Assembly: GCA_029959085.1 (NCBI GenBank) | Contig: JARWIR010000016.1 | Location: 4,633,441-4,697,440 of the forward strand | Direction: 5' to 3' | Length of the DNA: 64,000 nt | From: Nemophila menziesii | Taxonomy: Eukaryota > Streptophyta > Magnoliopsida > Boraginales > Hydrophyllaceae | The notes under the pieces: model-generated | Database searches by the model: none | Told to the model about the DNA's origin: nothing | The model's input: only the letters and a program-made list of their open reading frames with translations | Position numbers and translations under genes: made by a program | Shown: in pieces, positions 1 through 12,121 of the stretch | How positions within the stretch are numbered: the stretch's first letter is position 1 | How the letters are laid out: each line of letters starts with the position of its first letter

Positions 1-401
1 TATAATATACAAGCTAAGTTTCGTGCGTCGAGAAATAGCACAAGAAATTTCAGCAAATCTAGATCTATTGCTTTTCTTTCTCGGACATTAAATGAAGGAG
101 GAGATGTAAGTTTAATTTTTTCCTTTTTTTTGGAAGCTAAAATATAATATTTTTTCCTTTTCTTTTGTTTTTTTATGGTGTAGAATTTGGAGATACCTGT
201 CGTGAGTTACAGAAGAACAGGGCAATATATGGAATTAGATACAAGTGTTCAAGATTTGGCTTCGGCTAAATATAATCTAAAAGCAATTAAGAAATTTTCT
301 CCATTTGATAAATACCTAATAGGTCAAAAATAGGAGATTTAAAGGAGAAAATACTGGGACACAAATTTATATTTGGAATTTAGATGAATTTTTCCGTGAA
401 G
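1..401 (+). pseudogene. MORC-type GHKL ATPase relic, two exons, cut by window start
   Basis: Two exons with good splice sites: the first ends at 105 (GAT then gtaag) and the second runs 184-401 (after gtgtag, before gtagtt). They encode a stretch with SRSIAFLSRTLNEGG, NLEIPVVSYRRTGQYMEL, AKYNLKAIKKFSPFDKYLIG and, in another frame, GTQIYIWNLDEFF. This order of motifs is typical of the ATPase/S5 region of plant MORC (Microrchidia) proteins, nuclear ATPases that compact heterochromatin and help gene silencing. An in-frame TAG follows LIGQK and the reading frame shifts before GTQIYIWNLDE, so the copy is dead. The upstream ATP-binding part lies outside the window or is lost. Near-identical copies lie at 26392-26876 and 56613-57096. 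The family assignment rests on recalled motifs and not on a search. Confidence 0.75.
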
Positions 402-1225
402 GTAGTTAAAATTTCTTGTTTCTTAAAATCCTTATTGCTTTCTTATCTATTTAGCCTATTATAAATTGGCATATAGAGTCTGAGAAGATTTCTATGTATT
501 GGGGTGAAGTGAGATTTAAGTTCAAACTATGTTGCGCAGTCTAGCTTTTGTTGAGGACCAAATGACTAATTTCCATTACTTTACAGAAAAAAGGTTGTTG
601 GACATTGCATTTCAGCAAAGGAGAACATTATGTTTAATTAAATTGGTAAGTCTTACCATGACATGTATTTGCAGTATAATTAGGAATATACTAATTTCTT
701 ATTGGCTTATTATTTTACAGAAAGGAAGGACTAAACACCAGTTATTTGCTGGAGGAGTTGGATGATCGTGATCACAGGCACTTATTTCTACTTATTTATA
801 AAAATTCCGTGGAATCTATTTTATTGAACATTCAATGCATTAAATAGTAGTTTTAGCAGTGTAACTTGAATTTGGAAACGAACAAAGTTGTCTTGTTTTC
901 ACGAGGCTTTATGTTGTTACAGTCTACCTATATTGAAATATCTATTATGTTTTCCTATTTGGTGTTGTAAATGTTCTTTTAACTCTTAAATGGATGAAGA
1001 TTGATTGACTTTTTTTTTATCTTGGTTAGCTTGTCAAATTAGGCTACCTACCTACTAGTTTCTGTTTTCAGTAAATTAAGCATTGAAACTATTAATCATT
1101 GTCATATCTCTATGTCTAGAAAATGGAGTTTAAACTTATTAATTACTTACCTTTACATACTCATCCAACTTAAAACCATCCATCTCTTCCACTCGGAAAA
1201 CCTCCTTACACTTAACTAGTCTCTC
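402..1225 (+). pseudogene. Tail exons and 3' flank of the MORC-bearing module
   Basis: After the MORC exons come exon-like pieces that are also present in the other module copies. One has an acceptor near 536 and a donor near 647 and encodes a stretch with EDQMTNFHYF and TEKRLLDIAFQQRR. A short last piece follows the acceptor ending at 720. I do not recognise these residues. From about 1014 to 1215 the sequence resembles 12730-12925, the flank of the diverged copy. In the copies at 27478 and 57698 that flank is replaced by a Copia fragment. The common unit 1/2/3 sequence begins at 1226, so this stretch is the left edge of the array. Confidence 0.5.
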
Positions 1226-2165
1226 AAACGATATCATAATATGGGAATGGGGATAATAAATTGGCTCCGGGAAATTGCCTAAACAATTTGAAGAGTGGGC
1301 TCGGGATTGTGTTCGAGCATGAAGTGATGAACTAAAGGAAAGATTAATAGTCTCGTAAAAAATTATGCTAGTCTAGTGGACGAAACCAACGGTCGAGGTT
1401 AAACTAAATGTCAATGGGTCTTTTGGTGAAACAGCGGACATCAGAGGGGTCTTTAGAGACGGTAACGTATTTATGCTTCATAGAGTGTTGTTATATTGTG
1501 TTGAGTTAAATATGTTATTATTCAGACTTAGAATGGTCGTTGAACATGGATATGGGATATTTTCTGTCGAAACAAATTAGTGTGAATTGCATGCTATACT
1601 GAAGAGCGGTGAAAATTTTGTGATTCATATCGATGCAACACTTGGATCGTGTAAAAGATATATTGGTGAGTCATGCGAGTTTTTGTACAATCAAAGATTT
1701 TTATGGATATATAGAGATTTATGGAAAAATATGATTGGTAAGATTCTAATTTATTCCAATATTGCCTCCTGTAAACTGAATCTTCTCTAGGTTCCCAAAG
1801 TTTCAACATTATTCTTGAAAGCAGGACTTTCAATGGGTTTTGTGAAGATGTCTACAAGTAGTTTCTTTACTTTTGCAATACTCAAAATGGATTTCTCATA
1901 TATGAACAAGTTCCTTTAGTAAATGAAAGCGTAGTCGAATATGTTTTATTCTTCCATGAAGGACTAGATCTTTTGAGATAGAAATAGTCGAGCTATTATC
2001 ACAAAATAGAGTTGTAAGTTCATGTTTCTTGAAGTTCAGACTTTCAATAATTTCCCTTAACCACATGATTTGACATCCAGGCGAACAAGCTCCGATATAC
2101 TCGTAGAAAGGGATACAATTGGTTGCTTCTTTGAACACCATGAAATCACCCCACTTCCAGGAGCA
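1226..2165 (-). mobile_element. Ty1/copia 3'-end relic: RNase H and probable LTR
   Basis: On the minus strand, 2141-1896 encodes SPGCQIMWLREIIESLNF, TLFCDNSSTISISK and HGRIKHIRLRFHLLKE. This is the C-terminal RNase H domain of a Ty1/copia polyprotein. A further in-frame piece, VDIFTKPIES, lies near 1840 and matches the usual ADIFTKPL end of such polyproteins. Upstream of 2141 the domain continues only through frameshifts. The purine-rich ACAGGAGGC near 1760, followed by ATATTGGAATAAA, is a possible polypurine tract and LTR start, so the remaining 1226-1750 may be degraded LTR. Copies lie at 32695-33640 and 62935-63880. Confidence 0.75.
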
Positions 2166-3105
2166 AAGGCTACTTAGTTGGGTTTTAGATATTGTTTAAT
2201 ACACATTAGTGCTAGAAAGAAGGATGGAGAAATAAACGATTGGTTTAATAGGAATGTTAATTTAAAATAGGAGCAATGGGTACTTGATTTTTATGAATAG
2301 GCATGGGATATGTAGGGAAGTTTTACTTATAAATATTTAAGTATAAGTTTAGAAGTAATATAGAGATTTGTGAAATGCACTGTTTAATATATGAGTCTAG
2401 AAAAAGATAGCATGAAACCCTTCATTGTTTGACAAAAAGGAAGATCGATGGTAGGTAATTTTTATTGATCTCAAAGAGGGCAGACAATACGGTTATAGAT
2501 TCTTTTAGACTAGTGATAAGTCAATATATAACACCTATACTTGGTGTAGTTGAAGAGGTTTCAATAACTCTAGACATAGATATATCATTGTAATCCGAAA
2601 GAAGAGTCTAATTAGTGGAAGGGGAGTACTCCTTCTGGGGTAAGTATTTCGCTTACCCAAGGAAGAATGTATCACAACATATAAAGTACACTTTTTAATG
2701 GAAAATTTCCAATTAACTTATCCTACACATCCATATTCTAGTTATATTGCGCCTCGTAAAGGCATATCACGCACCCGTTTGGCAACAATAAATACCCTCT
2801 ATAGAACAGAATCGACACACTCTTAATACTCTATAAACTCCCTCTATTACTCTCATAAAACATTAATGTGTTTATTATACAACAGACTAACATCTCCATA
2901 GTTCCTTGATTTAATGTCTAGTTTCAGTAAGGCTTGGAGAACCAAGTAGGTCTACGGGTGAAAGTTATAAAGTTAGCTCATGTTTAGATCCTCGGTGTTT
3001 GAAGATAAATCTTTTCGAAAATGATCAAGATGAAGGTACACGGATATTAACACTTCCCCCGTTCAATATACCCACCCTAATCTCTGATATTTTTCTGCAT
3101 GTACA
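2166..3105. other. Spacer without recognised gene
   Basis: About 0.9 kb with no long reading frame, no RNA gene and no terminal repeats that I can see. It is nearly identical to 33641-34580 in unit 2. One stop-poor stretch near 2999-3110 runs into the microsatellite and is not convincing as coding sequence. Confidence 0.4.
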
Positions 3106-3106
3106 T

Positions 3107-3107
<1 letters not shown>

Positions 3108-3162
<55 letters not shown>
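3108..3162. repeat. (TA)n microsatellite
   Basis: An uninterrupted TA dinucleotide run of about 53 bp. The matching run in unit 2 (34579-34646) is longer, so the repeat has changed length since the units split. Apparent reading frames of alternating Tyr and Ile across it are artefacts. Confidence 0.95.
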
Positions 3163-3165
<3 letters not shown>

Positions 3166-3239
3166 TGTTTTGCTCGTTGGACTATGTTATCAAATAAAGT
3201 GTGATTATGACCATGATTTTTTGTGCTCAATCATCTAGC

Positions 3240-6200
3240 GCTGTTTGTAAATGGCTCCAAGAAGTTGGTGCTCGAGCCTCTACTACCTTGATCTTAAAGA
3301 AGGTTTTACGTTTATTCCACAAGTTATGCTTTGCTTCTTCAACTTTGCTGGTTTTCTCCATTGATGGAGGCAGTGAACTTCTTGTTTCGTGCAAATAAAT
3401 TAACATATCCCTAATTTGTTAAAACCTTCCAAATTCCCCCTGATCATGTACTTTTATCATTGCTTCTGGCTTGCTTGTTTGGCCATCTTATCTGCCCTTG
3501 TGTTGAGACTTCTCTCGAATATCTTCGAAGATTATACTTGTTGTTTCTTTAGCCATATTTTTTTTCTCACCACAGGCTTGATCTTTCAACTGTACGCCTA
3601 CTTAATACCTTGAATAATTTCAAGATTATCTGAGAAAATAGTAATTTTTTCTTTTTACAAATTTCCTGCGTCTCAATAATAGCTTGCACTTCACCTTCAA
3701 TGATGGTATCACACCAATACCAATGCATGTAGGGTTATATCGAAAACTAAATGAAGCATCACAGAAAAATGCGATGTTTGTTTAAAATTCCACACTCGTA
3801 ACTATAGGCATTAGTATATTAGTATTTATATTAGTATCCCCAATATAATTAATCCAATTTTGTCTAAAGAATTCACGAATGTTAATGTCATACCTTGATA
3901 ACTTCGTCGCTCCGGATTTCTTTATTGTTATGTTTACTTTTTTCATTCTTTCTTTCCAAATATTTCGAATCATTAATATATGTTTTGATGACTCTTTTGT
4001 ACCATCCACCATTTGTATATGTCTGAATGAACTCACTAATCCAATATCCCAGCAGTCGATGTTCATCCTCTTAAATCCTTATTTGTGAAGTCGATTCTGC
4101 CCAAATTTGCATACATACTCAGTATTTCAAAATGAGATGTTCAATTACGGAATCATTCACATTCTCCATCAACGTCACTTTTTTGTCTTTCTAGATTTCT
4201 TCCCGTTGGTACCGCATTGTTACTCGCTTTCCAGATGTGCTTTAGTATGAATGTTTTCCTTCCAAATCATTCTCCATTTTATTGAATTAGCATCTTTACT
4301 AATATTGATCTTTGCGGTTCTTCAAAAGTAGTATTTTCTGGTAAAATTTTGTATCCAGGTTTTTTGGTGCACTCTCCCTCCTTTGAATGTGGCCATATAA
4401 AAATGTAGTTTTCCTTAGTTTGTAGTAACTTTTTCCTTGTGATAATCGGTATGACTGTTTTAGGAAATACATATTATTTATGATCTTTATATAGCATGTT
4501 TTCCATTATTCACACACTTTAGCATTCTCTTGACTTCTCCAATTTTCATGAGGTCTCTAACCATTTATTCGTCCATATATTGATAGTTTCCTCGTTTCTA
4601 AGCTGGTAAATTCTATTTTGTCTCAATTTGACGTTCATAAATGTTGATTTCAGAAAGTAGATACCTTTTAATAATCTAGCCGCCAGGGATTCATGGTTGC
4701 TCATAATTCTCCATGCCTGTGTTGCTAAGAGTGTAGTATTCATTCTTGTAAAATCTTGAAATCCCATACCACCTAATAATTTACTAACAACTAGTTTGTT
4801 CCACGCCATCCAATGAATTATATTCCTCTCTCAAGAGTTTTACCAGAAGTTAGAAATAGTTGAAATCAAATTATTACAAAACATAACTAGGAAGGAAAAG
4901 ATAGATATTGTGTAAACTGGAATAACTTGAAAAACGACTTTCATTAGAAATTTCCCTCCCCCCCATCCCGTTAACAACATGGATTTCCATCCATAAGTTT
5001 TTTTTTTGAAAATCTTCTCTGCTATCCAATTTACATAATAGGATCCTAAGATATTTCTCGAGGTCTTCTTTTCCATCAACTTGTAATTGTTCACAAATAT
5101 TCATTCTTAAAACTGCTGGCATGTCTCTACTATAGTATATCGATGATATTTTGAGTTTAAACCTTTGTTCTGATCCTGCATAGTATGTACTAAGACAATT
5201 CTTGAAATAACTAATTTTATTCTCCCTTAAAGTTAGAAAATAAAGAATCATCCGCAAATAAAGGATGAGAAATTATTGTGTAATTTCTAGTAATTTGAAT
5301 TCCCGTGATGAGTTTTTGAGATACCTTCTGATCAATAAGTTCAATTAAAGCTTCTGCCACTAGAGAGAACAAAAATGGTGACAAGGGATCCCCTTGTCTA
5401 AGTCCCCTATTAGGTGTAAATTTTTCTATTTTATCTCCATTAAAATTTAATTGAAATGACATAGATGAGATACAATTTTTTATCCAAAATATCCATTTAT
5501 CAATAAAGCCTAATATTTTTAAACCAAAACAAAAAAATCTCATCATACTTGGTCATAGATTTTTGCCATATCAATCTTTATTGTTAACATGTGTTCCGGA
5601 TTTTTTCTTTTCGTTTTCATAAAGAAGTCAATTTCTTGTGTTAGCAGTATATTGTCCTGGATAGCTCTTCCTGTGATAAAAGATGATTTTGTTTGTGAGA
5701 CAATTGAGTCAATGTATTCATGTAATCTGTTAGCTAAAAAAATTTCAATAATTTTGTATCAAACATTAACACATAATATATGTATATAATCTCCCACCTA
5801 TTCCAAAATTTCATCTTTGGAAATCCAATTAATTAATGTATCGTTAAGGGAATCCAAAGAAATATTATTATCAAAAAAATCTTGAACCATTAAAATCACA
5901 TCCATTTTAATAATATCCCAATAATCTTAATAGAACTTACCATTTAACCCATCCGGTCCCGGTGCTTTGCTTGGTGAGATGTTAGACAGCTTTTTGGATT
6001 TTTTCCATCGATGGTGGTTTAGTTAATTCTTTATTCACAACTTCTGTAGATTTAATTTATACTCCTTCCATGGACCTTTACATGTCATTGTTGTTCTTTT
6101 CTTCAAATAAATTTTTATTATGACTTTGGAAACAATTACATACTTATGAATTTCCTCTCTCCGATCATCGTTGATATCCTTAATCTTCAGTATTCTATTC

Positions 6201-8110
6201 ATAATCCTTCTTTAAATAGTTGAAATATGAAAAAAATTATCCCCACACTTTATCCATATCATTCTTGATCTATCCGACCAATATATTTCTTCATTTTTAT
6301 AAGTTTTCTTGATTTCTTCTTAAATTTGTTTCTCTTCTTATTTTTTTTTCTATGGGGTCCGTATTTGAAATTTACAATAATCTATCCTTAAGTGACTCAA
6401 TCTTCTTTTCATTATTTTAAAGGTCCTCCGGCTACATTTGTTTAAACGATTAATTGTAACGTCTATTTTATCCACAAAATTGGGTAAAGAAATCTCTTCC
6501 CCAGGAACTCCCCAAGTATCTTGAATTACTTATTGATATTTTTCATGATCTATCCAATGAGATTCAAATATAAAACATTTATGGATGTGTCTCATATTAT
6601 AATCATGTTGTAAAATTAATGAAGAATGATTTGATCTAGTTGTCAGTGGAGCAAAAACTTGCATGTTATGAAATCTGTTAATCCAATCATTAGATGAAAA
6701 TGCCTAATCAAGTTTTATGTTGACAAGTTTAGCATTATTACGTTTGTTAGTCCAGGTATAAAAGCACCCAAAGACAAAATTTCAACAAGACCGTTATTAG
6801 AGATGAACTTACAAAACTCATAAGTACATTTGTAATTAGGAGGCGTATTACTATATTTTACATGGTTCATCAATATTATCTTTCCAAATAGAAATTTCCT
6901 TCTAAAGATTAATCTGATCCTCAAAATTTTTAGGCGCGTAAATGCACACAATATAATATAAAAAATTTAAAATTATTAATAAGCGAGATTACATAATGGT
7001 GAGTAGACAAAGTAACGTCGAGGCTAATATATGCCTGCCAGATGACCAAAACACATCCCAAATTGAAAGCATTACCTAATGGATCCCTAATATAATAATT
7101 AGTATACCTACAATGTTTTAACACTCCAAAAGAGTCCTTATTTACAAAGCATTGTCTCAAAGAAACAAGTTATACCTGACTTAAATTTACTTAAAACGGA
7201 CTTAACACTAGATATTTCAAGGGAGCCCGAATCCCTTGACAATTCCACACACATGTACTCATTTTTTTCCTACGACTTCTCTTACAGGGCGGTCGCATCC
7301 CTTCTTACCAATCTTACCCTTACTCCTTTTAACTAACCCAAATATAGATCTATCTTTACACTATACAAGTCGATTCTTTTCATCACTAGAAGTGTCTTTT
7401 CTCCCTAGGTGGAGATCATTAACATCACCACTAAACATGTTAAGAGGATCTTCCTCTTCTGGGTCTTAGTCAGACTCATCATCAGAGATATGTTCTCCCT
7501 CATTTCCAAAATCAAGTAATTCATTATCAGAAAGATCAAGCAATCATTCGCTACTATCTGTGTCTTCACTATTGTTTTCATCTTTGTCACTTCCAATCAT
7601 TTTTTCTTCAATACGTAACCCATTAACCATAAACACTTTCTCATTCGTCTTTTTTTGCTTGTTAGTCCCTTGCATTTTACTCATAAACTCTATGCACCTA
7701 TTCTAAGCACCTTGGTTATCCAAATTGATGATACCACCTCTCATGTCATCAACATATTGTTTGTTCTCAACAACTTTACCACTAAACCTATTCTTCCCAT
7801 GACTCAAATTCGAAACCCAGTTAGTTGAGACCAACATTAAACACACTCTACCCTCTCCAATACCTAGAATCTTGACCTTTTTAGCCTTTTCTACCCCTAT
7901 ACCGTCCTTGTTCGAGTCTATATCAGCAACTTTCAACAAATAGAGCTCAACAGCTTCTTGAATTCTTTCATTTAATAACCCTGATACATGAAAATTTCAA
8001 CCTTCATCACCATCAAGAATCGATCCAAATAATCCTTGGGCTAATACCCTTGTTTCTATATTTACTACGAAAGTTGAATCTGTTGTCATAACTGACCACT
8101 TCAAGGAAGC
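3240..8110 (-). mobile_element. Degenerate L1-type LINE with RNase H (unit 1)
   Basis: The minus strand shows the modules of a plant non-LTR retrotransposon in the expected order from right to left. Near 8100-7240 is an acidic/basic ORF1-like region. Endonuclease remnants follow at 7230-6640 (start resembling RGxGSLEI...CFFETM, and FCKFISNNGLVEILSLGAFI near 6800). KAPGPDGLNG is near 5970, KIDMAKIYDQV near 5570, and the reverse transcriptase core with GLRQGDPLSPFLF and FADDSLF is at 5546-5217. The zf-RVT stretch with GGMGFQDFTRMNTTLLATQAW is at 4809-4546, and an RNase H stretch with FCDASFSFRYN is near 3770-3530. Stops and frameshifts occur throughout, so it cannot be active. It is duplicated in unit 2 at about 34735-39610. 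Confidence 0.85.
5217..5546 (-). pseudogene. LINE reverse transcriptase core fragment
   Basis: A 109-residue open stretch within the LINE. It carries the RT fingers/palm signature GLRQGDPLSPFLF (about residues 49-61) and the catalytic FADD box (FADDSLF, near residue 97), which replaces the YxDD of retroviral-type enzymes. Intact LINE RT domains are over 250 residues; here the frame breaks just upstream, where KIDMAKIYDQV is followed by stops, and again just downstream. The matching fragment in unit 2 is 36725-37054 and differs at a few residues. Confidence 0.85.
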
Positions 8111-8117
8111 TACCTAG

Positions 8118-8587
8118 TTGCATGGTTTGGTTTGCTAAAATAAGTTGGATTGGTATGTTCAATTGCAACTATATTCTCTAATCGTTAATCTTTATTTTGT
8201 TAAGTAAAAAATTTATATCTCATCAATAAACCAAACATGTTGATGTAAAGTTTTATTTTATCAAGTTATGAGTTTTTTATGGTAGAATTAGAACTTATTT
8301 AGGAATTTTTTTTAAAGCACTTAAAGTGCTTCCAAACTTCAAAGAATAATTCAGAAAAAGGACTAATTATGGCTTCTAACAAACACCTTTGATAATTTTA
8401 GATTTCAAGATATTTTTTATTGTTTATTAAAAAGTATTTTTAATTTTAAAAATAAACAATCTTAAATGGGGTTTAAGACTTTGAAAATACCAAATGAGGA
8501 TAATCCTTTTGATATGGGTAATTTAAACATTAGAAAATTCATCGTTGAATGATCTTATACCAATTATATCATTACCATATTTCATGT
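8118..8587. repeat. Start of diverged module copy, including direct repeat R (left copy)
   Basis: From 8118 the sequence resembles the 5' flank of the promoter/exon modules that begin near 23215, 29125, 53625 and 59345 (gttgcatggttt...aaaataagttggatt, then tggtagaattagaac). Bases 8376-8587 are a 212-bp direct repeat (R) of 9981-10192, starting ctaacaaacacc and ending catatttcatg. Unit 2 has a single R at about 39885-40090. Confidence 0.8.
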
Positions 8588-9980
8588 TTTAAATCCCCTA
8601 GAATACACCTTCCACGCAATTTCACGTAATACGCCTTTAGATTGACGCCATGTGTCATTAAATATAATCAATGGTAAAAAAACAAATATTAAATAACTAA
8701 CCTCTAATCATGATTAGTTAACAAATTTATTAAAAATTCTACCTAAACTAAATAGATCTAATAAAATTTTAAATAATCAAAAATCTTAAAATTAATTAAA
8801 ATATAACTCTAAAAAAGTCACACCCTAACGTCCATAACTACTCCAGACAAAATTGCATCATTAGTCTTATACACAGGGACCTATTTGAAAATTCCTAACT
8901 CTTTAGGGACTAAACTACAAAATTTGGATAATAAGGGTGCTGGTAATTAATTGACTCTACCACTACAACATCTAATTTGGGTTCAACAGTACAAGGGCCT
9001 TGAATTCAAATTCAAACATTTTAGCTCCTGGTTCGATCTTAAACAAGTCTGTTCTTAAAACTAAATCAAATCAAGCCAATGAAGGTCTGAAAAGGCACAA
9101 TATTTACACAGAAAGAGTTTCATGGTCTAGGAGGTTTTATTAGGCGAGTTTCGTTCCGAAAATACTTACGCAGAGCCTATTTTAAACCCGTATGATATCT
9201 GATTCGTATACAATGATTCTGGTTATTTTACTAGAAGGCTAGACAAGAAAATTGAGTAAGCATATTAATTAGGAATATAAACTGAATTGCATTTAACCCA
9301 AATCACATATAAAAGTTTCAAGCTAAAAGATGATGACTTAGCATATTACATTAGTACAGACACACACGTTTTACCATCAAGCTGAATTCTTCACCAAAAA
9401 AAGTTCTTTGTAGAATATTTTTCTCAAAAAAACTTTATAATGGAAGAGCAATTATATATCAACAGCTCAAATCCAAAAAAAACAATGAATTGGCTCAAAT
9501 CCAGGAGAGCAATATTTTTTCCTTTTGCTAATTTTTTTTTTTTGGAATTAATTATTGTTATCTTGCTCCCTTTTTGTAAATGGTAATTTTTGCTTTGCCA
9601 TTCAAAAGGATTTCAAGGTTAATGAAATTGAGGTATTTTATCTTCTGCTCATATTACTACATAGTTGTACCTTTATTATTTGGCAAATGTGAAGGTAGAC
9701 TAGTAATGCAATTTTGACTAAAGGAGCGATATGAACGTTAGGTTGTGAAAAAAAATTATTTTGTTTATCATTATATTTTAAGATTATTGATTATTTAAAA
9801 TTTGTTAGATCTATTTATTTTAGGTAGAATTTTTAATAGATTTGTTAACTAACCATGATTAGAGGTTAGTTATTTAATATTTGTTTCATACCATTGATTA
9901 TATTTAATAATACGTGGCGTCAATCTAAATGTGTATTACGTGAAATTGCGTGGAAGATGTATTCTAGGAGATTTAAATCC
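8588..9980. mobile_element. Long-TIR (MULE-like or foldback) element, unit 1 only
   Basis: The first 250 bp or so (8588-8843) are the reverse complement of the last 250 bp (about 9727-9980). For example, CCTAGAATACACCTTCCACG at 8597 pairs with the reverse complement of the right end at 9968 with one mismatch. The match continues through ATTAAATATAATCAATGG to CCTAACG. The 0.9-kb interior has no coding capacity that I can find. TIRs of this length are typical of Mutator-like or foldback elements. There is no simple short target duplication. Instead the element lies between two 212-bp direct repeats. The corresponding place in unit 2 (about 39880) has neither the element nor the second repeat. 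Confidence 0.8.
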
Positions 9981-10134
9981 CTAACAAACACCTTCGATAA
10001 TTTTAGATTTCAAGATATTTTTTATTGTTTATTAAAAAGTATTTTTAATTTTAAAATAAACAATCTTAAATGGGGTTTAAGACTTTTGAAAATACCAAAT
10101 GAGGATAATCCTTTTGATATGGGTAATTTAAACA

Positions 10135-10382
10135 TTAGAAAATTCTTCCGTTGAATGATCTTATACCAATTATATTAATACCATATTTCATGTTTTAAAC
10201 TTTGTAAAAATATCCAATATTAGATGGAAGTCTTACCCACTAAACATGAAAATTCTTCGATCCAATATTGGATAGACCAAGGACATATGGCCCATGTTTA
10301 TAGAATTCCATAAACTAATATGTAGCTTGTTATTATATGATTTATATATTGGACCATCCAATATTGGATGAAAGTCTTACCC
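10135..10382. mobile_element. Two adjacent old copies of a palindromic-TIR MITE
   Basis: Bases near 10135-10241 and 10246-10382 each start with an attcttc... motif and end with a form of ATCCAATATTGGATG followed by AAGTCTTACCC. This is the end signature of the well-defined 179-bp MITE at 23574-23752. The first copy overlaps the end of direct repeat R. Both copies are also in unit 2 (about 40035-40282). Confidence 0.55.
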
Positions 10383-10431
10383 ATTGAACCTTACTCAAAA
10401 AAACAGAATCTTTTGTTGTGATTGTCTTATT

Positions 10432-10590
10432 GACGTGGTTTCATCTCAACTCTTGATAATGAAATCAAATATACGGATTAGATTGAAGACCTAGAAATGG
10501 CATATAAATATACTTTTTTCCTCGTATTCTTCTTTTCTCTCATCTTTTTCAAAATACTTTCTCTTATACGCCGGTTTAGGGTTTTGATAT
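10432..10590 (+). promoter_or_regulatory. Probable plant promoter with ACGT element, TATA box and telo-box
   Basis: GACGTGG, a bZIP-type ACGT core, is at 10432-10438. A TATA box (ATATAAATAT) is at 10502-10511, followed by a CT-rich initiator region. A telo-box-like TTTAGGGTTTT at 10575-10585 lies where a 5' leader would be. The same order recurs in every copy of the module, with ACGT core and TATA box about 65-70 bp apart, although the telo-box is eroded in the copies near 24090 and 54310. The first leader-exon donor (GTAAGT) follows near 11135. No transcript data are available here. Confidence 0.55.
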
Positions 10591-10968
10591 TCTAACACAT
10601 TTTCTTAGTAAATTTTTTATGTATTGTTCATGAGACTTTGTAACCTCTCTCATATAATGCAGTTAACTATTTTCATTAAAATTCGACTAGAATTAGCCAG
10701 TTTATTGGTAAATTTAGGTAAATCTTGTATTTTATTTACTTAAGTATAAACTTTAATTTCTTATATTTCTTATTTTTTAACTTATCTAGTTGACTTTTGC
10801 CTTTATCTAATCAAAGAAAAGTTTTTTCTTTTTTTTTAAATTAATCTTATTTTATTTGAAATAGTTAATTTGTTGATTTGTTTTAGTTTAAATCTTTTAG
10901 TCACTTTTTATTTGTTGTTGAATTCTTTTTTGTTATATAAATTTCTAATTACTTGAAGTTTCTTCAAT

Positions 10969-10972
<4 letters not shown>

Positions 10973-11028
<56 letters not shown>
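10973..11028. repeat. (AT)n microsatellite present only in unit 1
   Basis: A perfect AT run of roughly 53 bp. In unit 2 the same place (about 40890) reads cttttttagttaattttttt with no AT tract. Confidence 0.9.
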
Positions 11029-11031
<3 letters not shown>

Positions 11032-11965
11032 TTTTTACATTTCTGTTTTTTCAGTTGACAGGTTTATTTATTATATTATACAGATCGTTGATCATAACAT
11101 TTCATTAAAGAAAAATATTACAGGCAATTGTTCCGGTAAGTCTGGCTCCTTCTGATACTAATAGACCCAAGTTATGTATTAATTGACTCTGATGTATAGA
11201 CCATTATATATAGCTGAAGGCCTGTGTTTTAATTAATCCTTGTTGTAGTTAATCGAGTGAAGATGAAAGGCAGGCCTCATGAAAGATAACTTTGTGACTT
11301 AGTTGTGTTAGTAGTATATATGGATATCCTGGCTTTTATTGGACTGAACTTTTATATTTAGTGCTCGTGTGCATACATGTTTCTTTTTTTTTTCTTTATC
11401 AAGTCAAGTTTGTTTATCAGCGTTTACTATGGTTCGGAGGATATAACTACAACTTTGTTAGTTTTTTCAAAAATATAACGATTGTAGGTTCAATTATTAG
11501 AATAGAAAATTTGGACCTGCAAGGACACAAATATGTTAGGCTGATTTGTAGATTTCAGTACTCTATAGTCATATCCATCTCATATTTAGCTTGGAGCTAA
11601 TTTTAGAGTCTTCTACCCCAATAAAAGGCCAAACTATTTATATTTGATACTTTGTATCCCCAATGTTGAAAACTCACAAAGTAAGTTAAAATCTTTTACA
11701 ATTTATATGTCCTCTCGTTTTTTGTAAAACCGGTTCAACAATTATGTTGAAAGACGAAAAACTCCTAAACATTGGTCCGCAACACACCCCTTGTGGGCCT
11801 CACAGTGGGGCCAAGTGGATCGCATTGGAGTTTTTTCCTTTAAAAGATGGTGGCAAATAATCTTAGAATCGAAAAAAAAAATTATTAACTGGGGAAAGAT
11901 TTTACGTGCTTTGTTTTCTCTAGTTACAACAACTTATTGATTTTTTTTTGTGCGAGAGTGCAGGA

Positions 11966-12121
11966 ATGGGAACTCAAATAGAGTATAAAAGCTACTTGTC
12001 AGAGTATAATCCCATGAGAGACCTTAACGATGATTCCAACAGTAATAGCTGGCCAATAATTAACAAGTTTTGTGCCTCGAGATATAGCAGAAGCTTATCC
12101 ATTTTGAGAATTTTCCGGTGA
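11966..12121 (+). pseudogene. DUF863-like N-terminal exon (unit 1, diverged module)
   Basis: After an acceptor (gcag at 11960-11963) an ATG opens 51 codons. They begin MGTQIEYKSYLSEYNPMRDL, continue NDDSNSNSWP and end in TGA at 12119-12121. The pattern MGT...SY...MRDLN.DSNS.SWP is what I recall from the N-terminus of the plant DUF863 family, long nuclear-type proteins of unknown function. Homology to the module at 26392 shows that a stretch of MORC-type exon has been deleted here: codons after ASRYSRS run straight into the end of the next exon (TTTTCCGGTGAAGGTAG). Introns precede the ATG as leader introns. The copy in unit 2 is 41837-41992. The DUF863 assignment is from memory of a short motif and is tentative. 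Confidence 0.45.

Noticed and set aside
2999..3238. Reading frame of alternating Tyr-Ile codons across the TA repeat (also 34469-34726)
   Set aside because: It is produced by the microsatellite and changes length between units.
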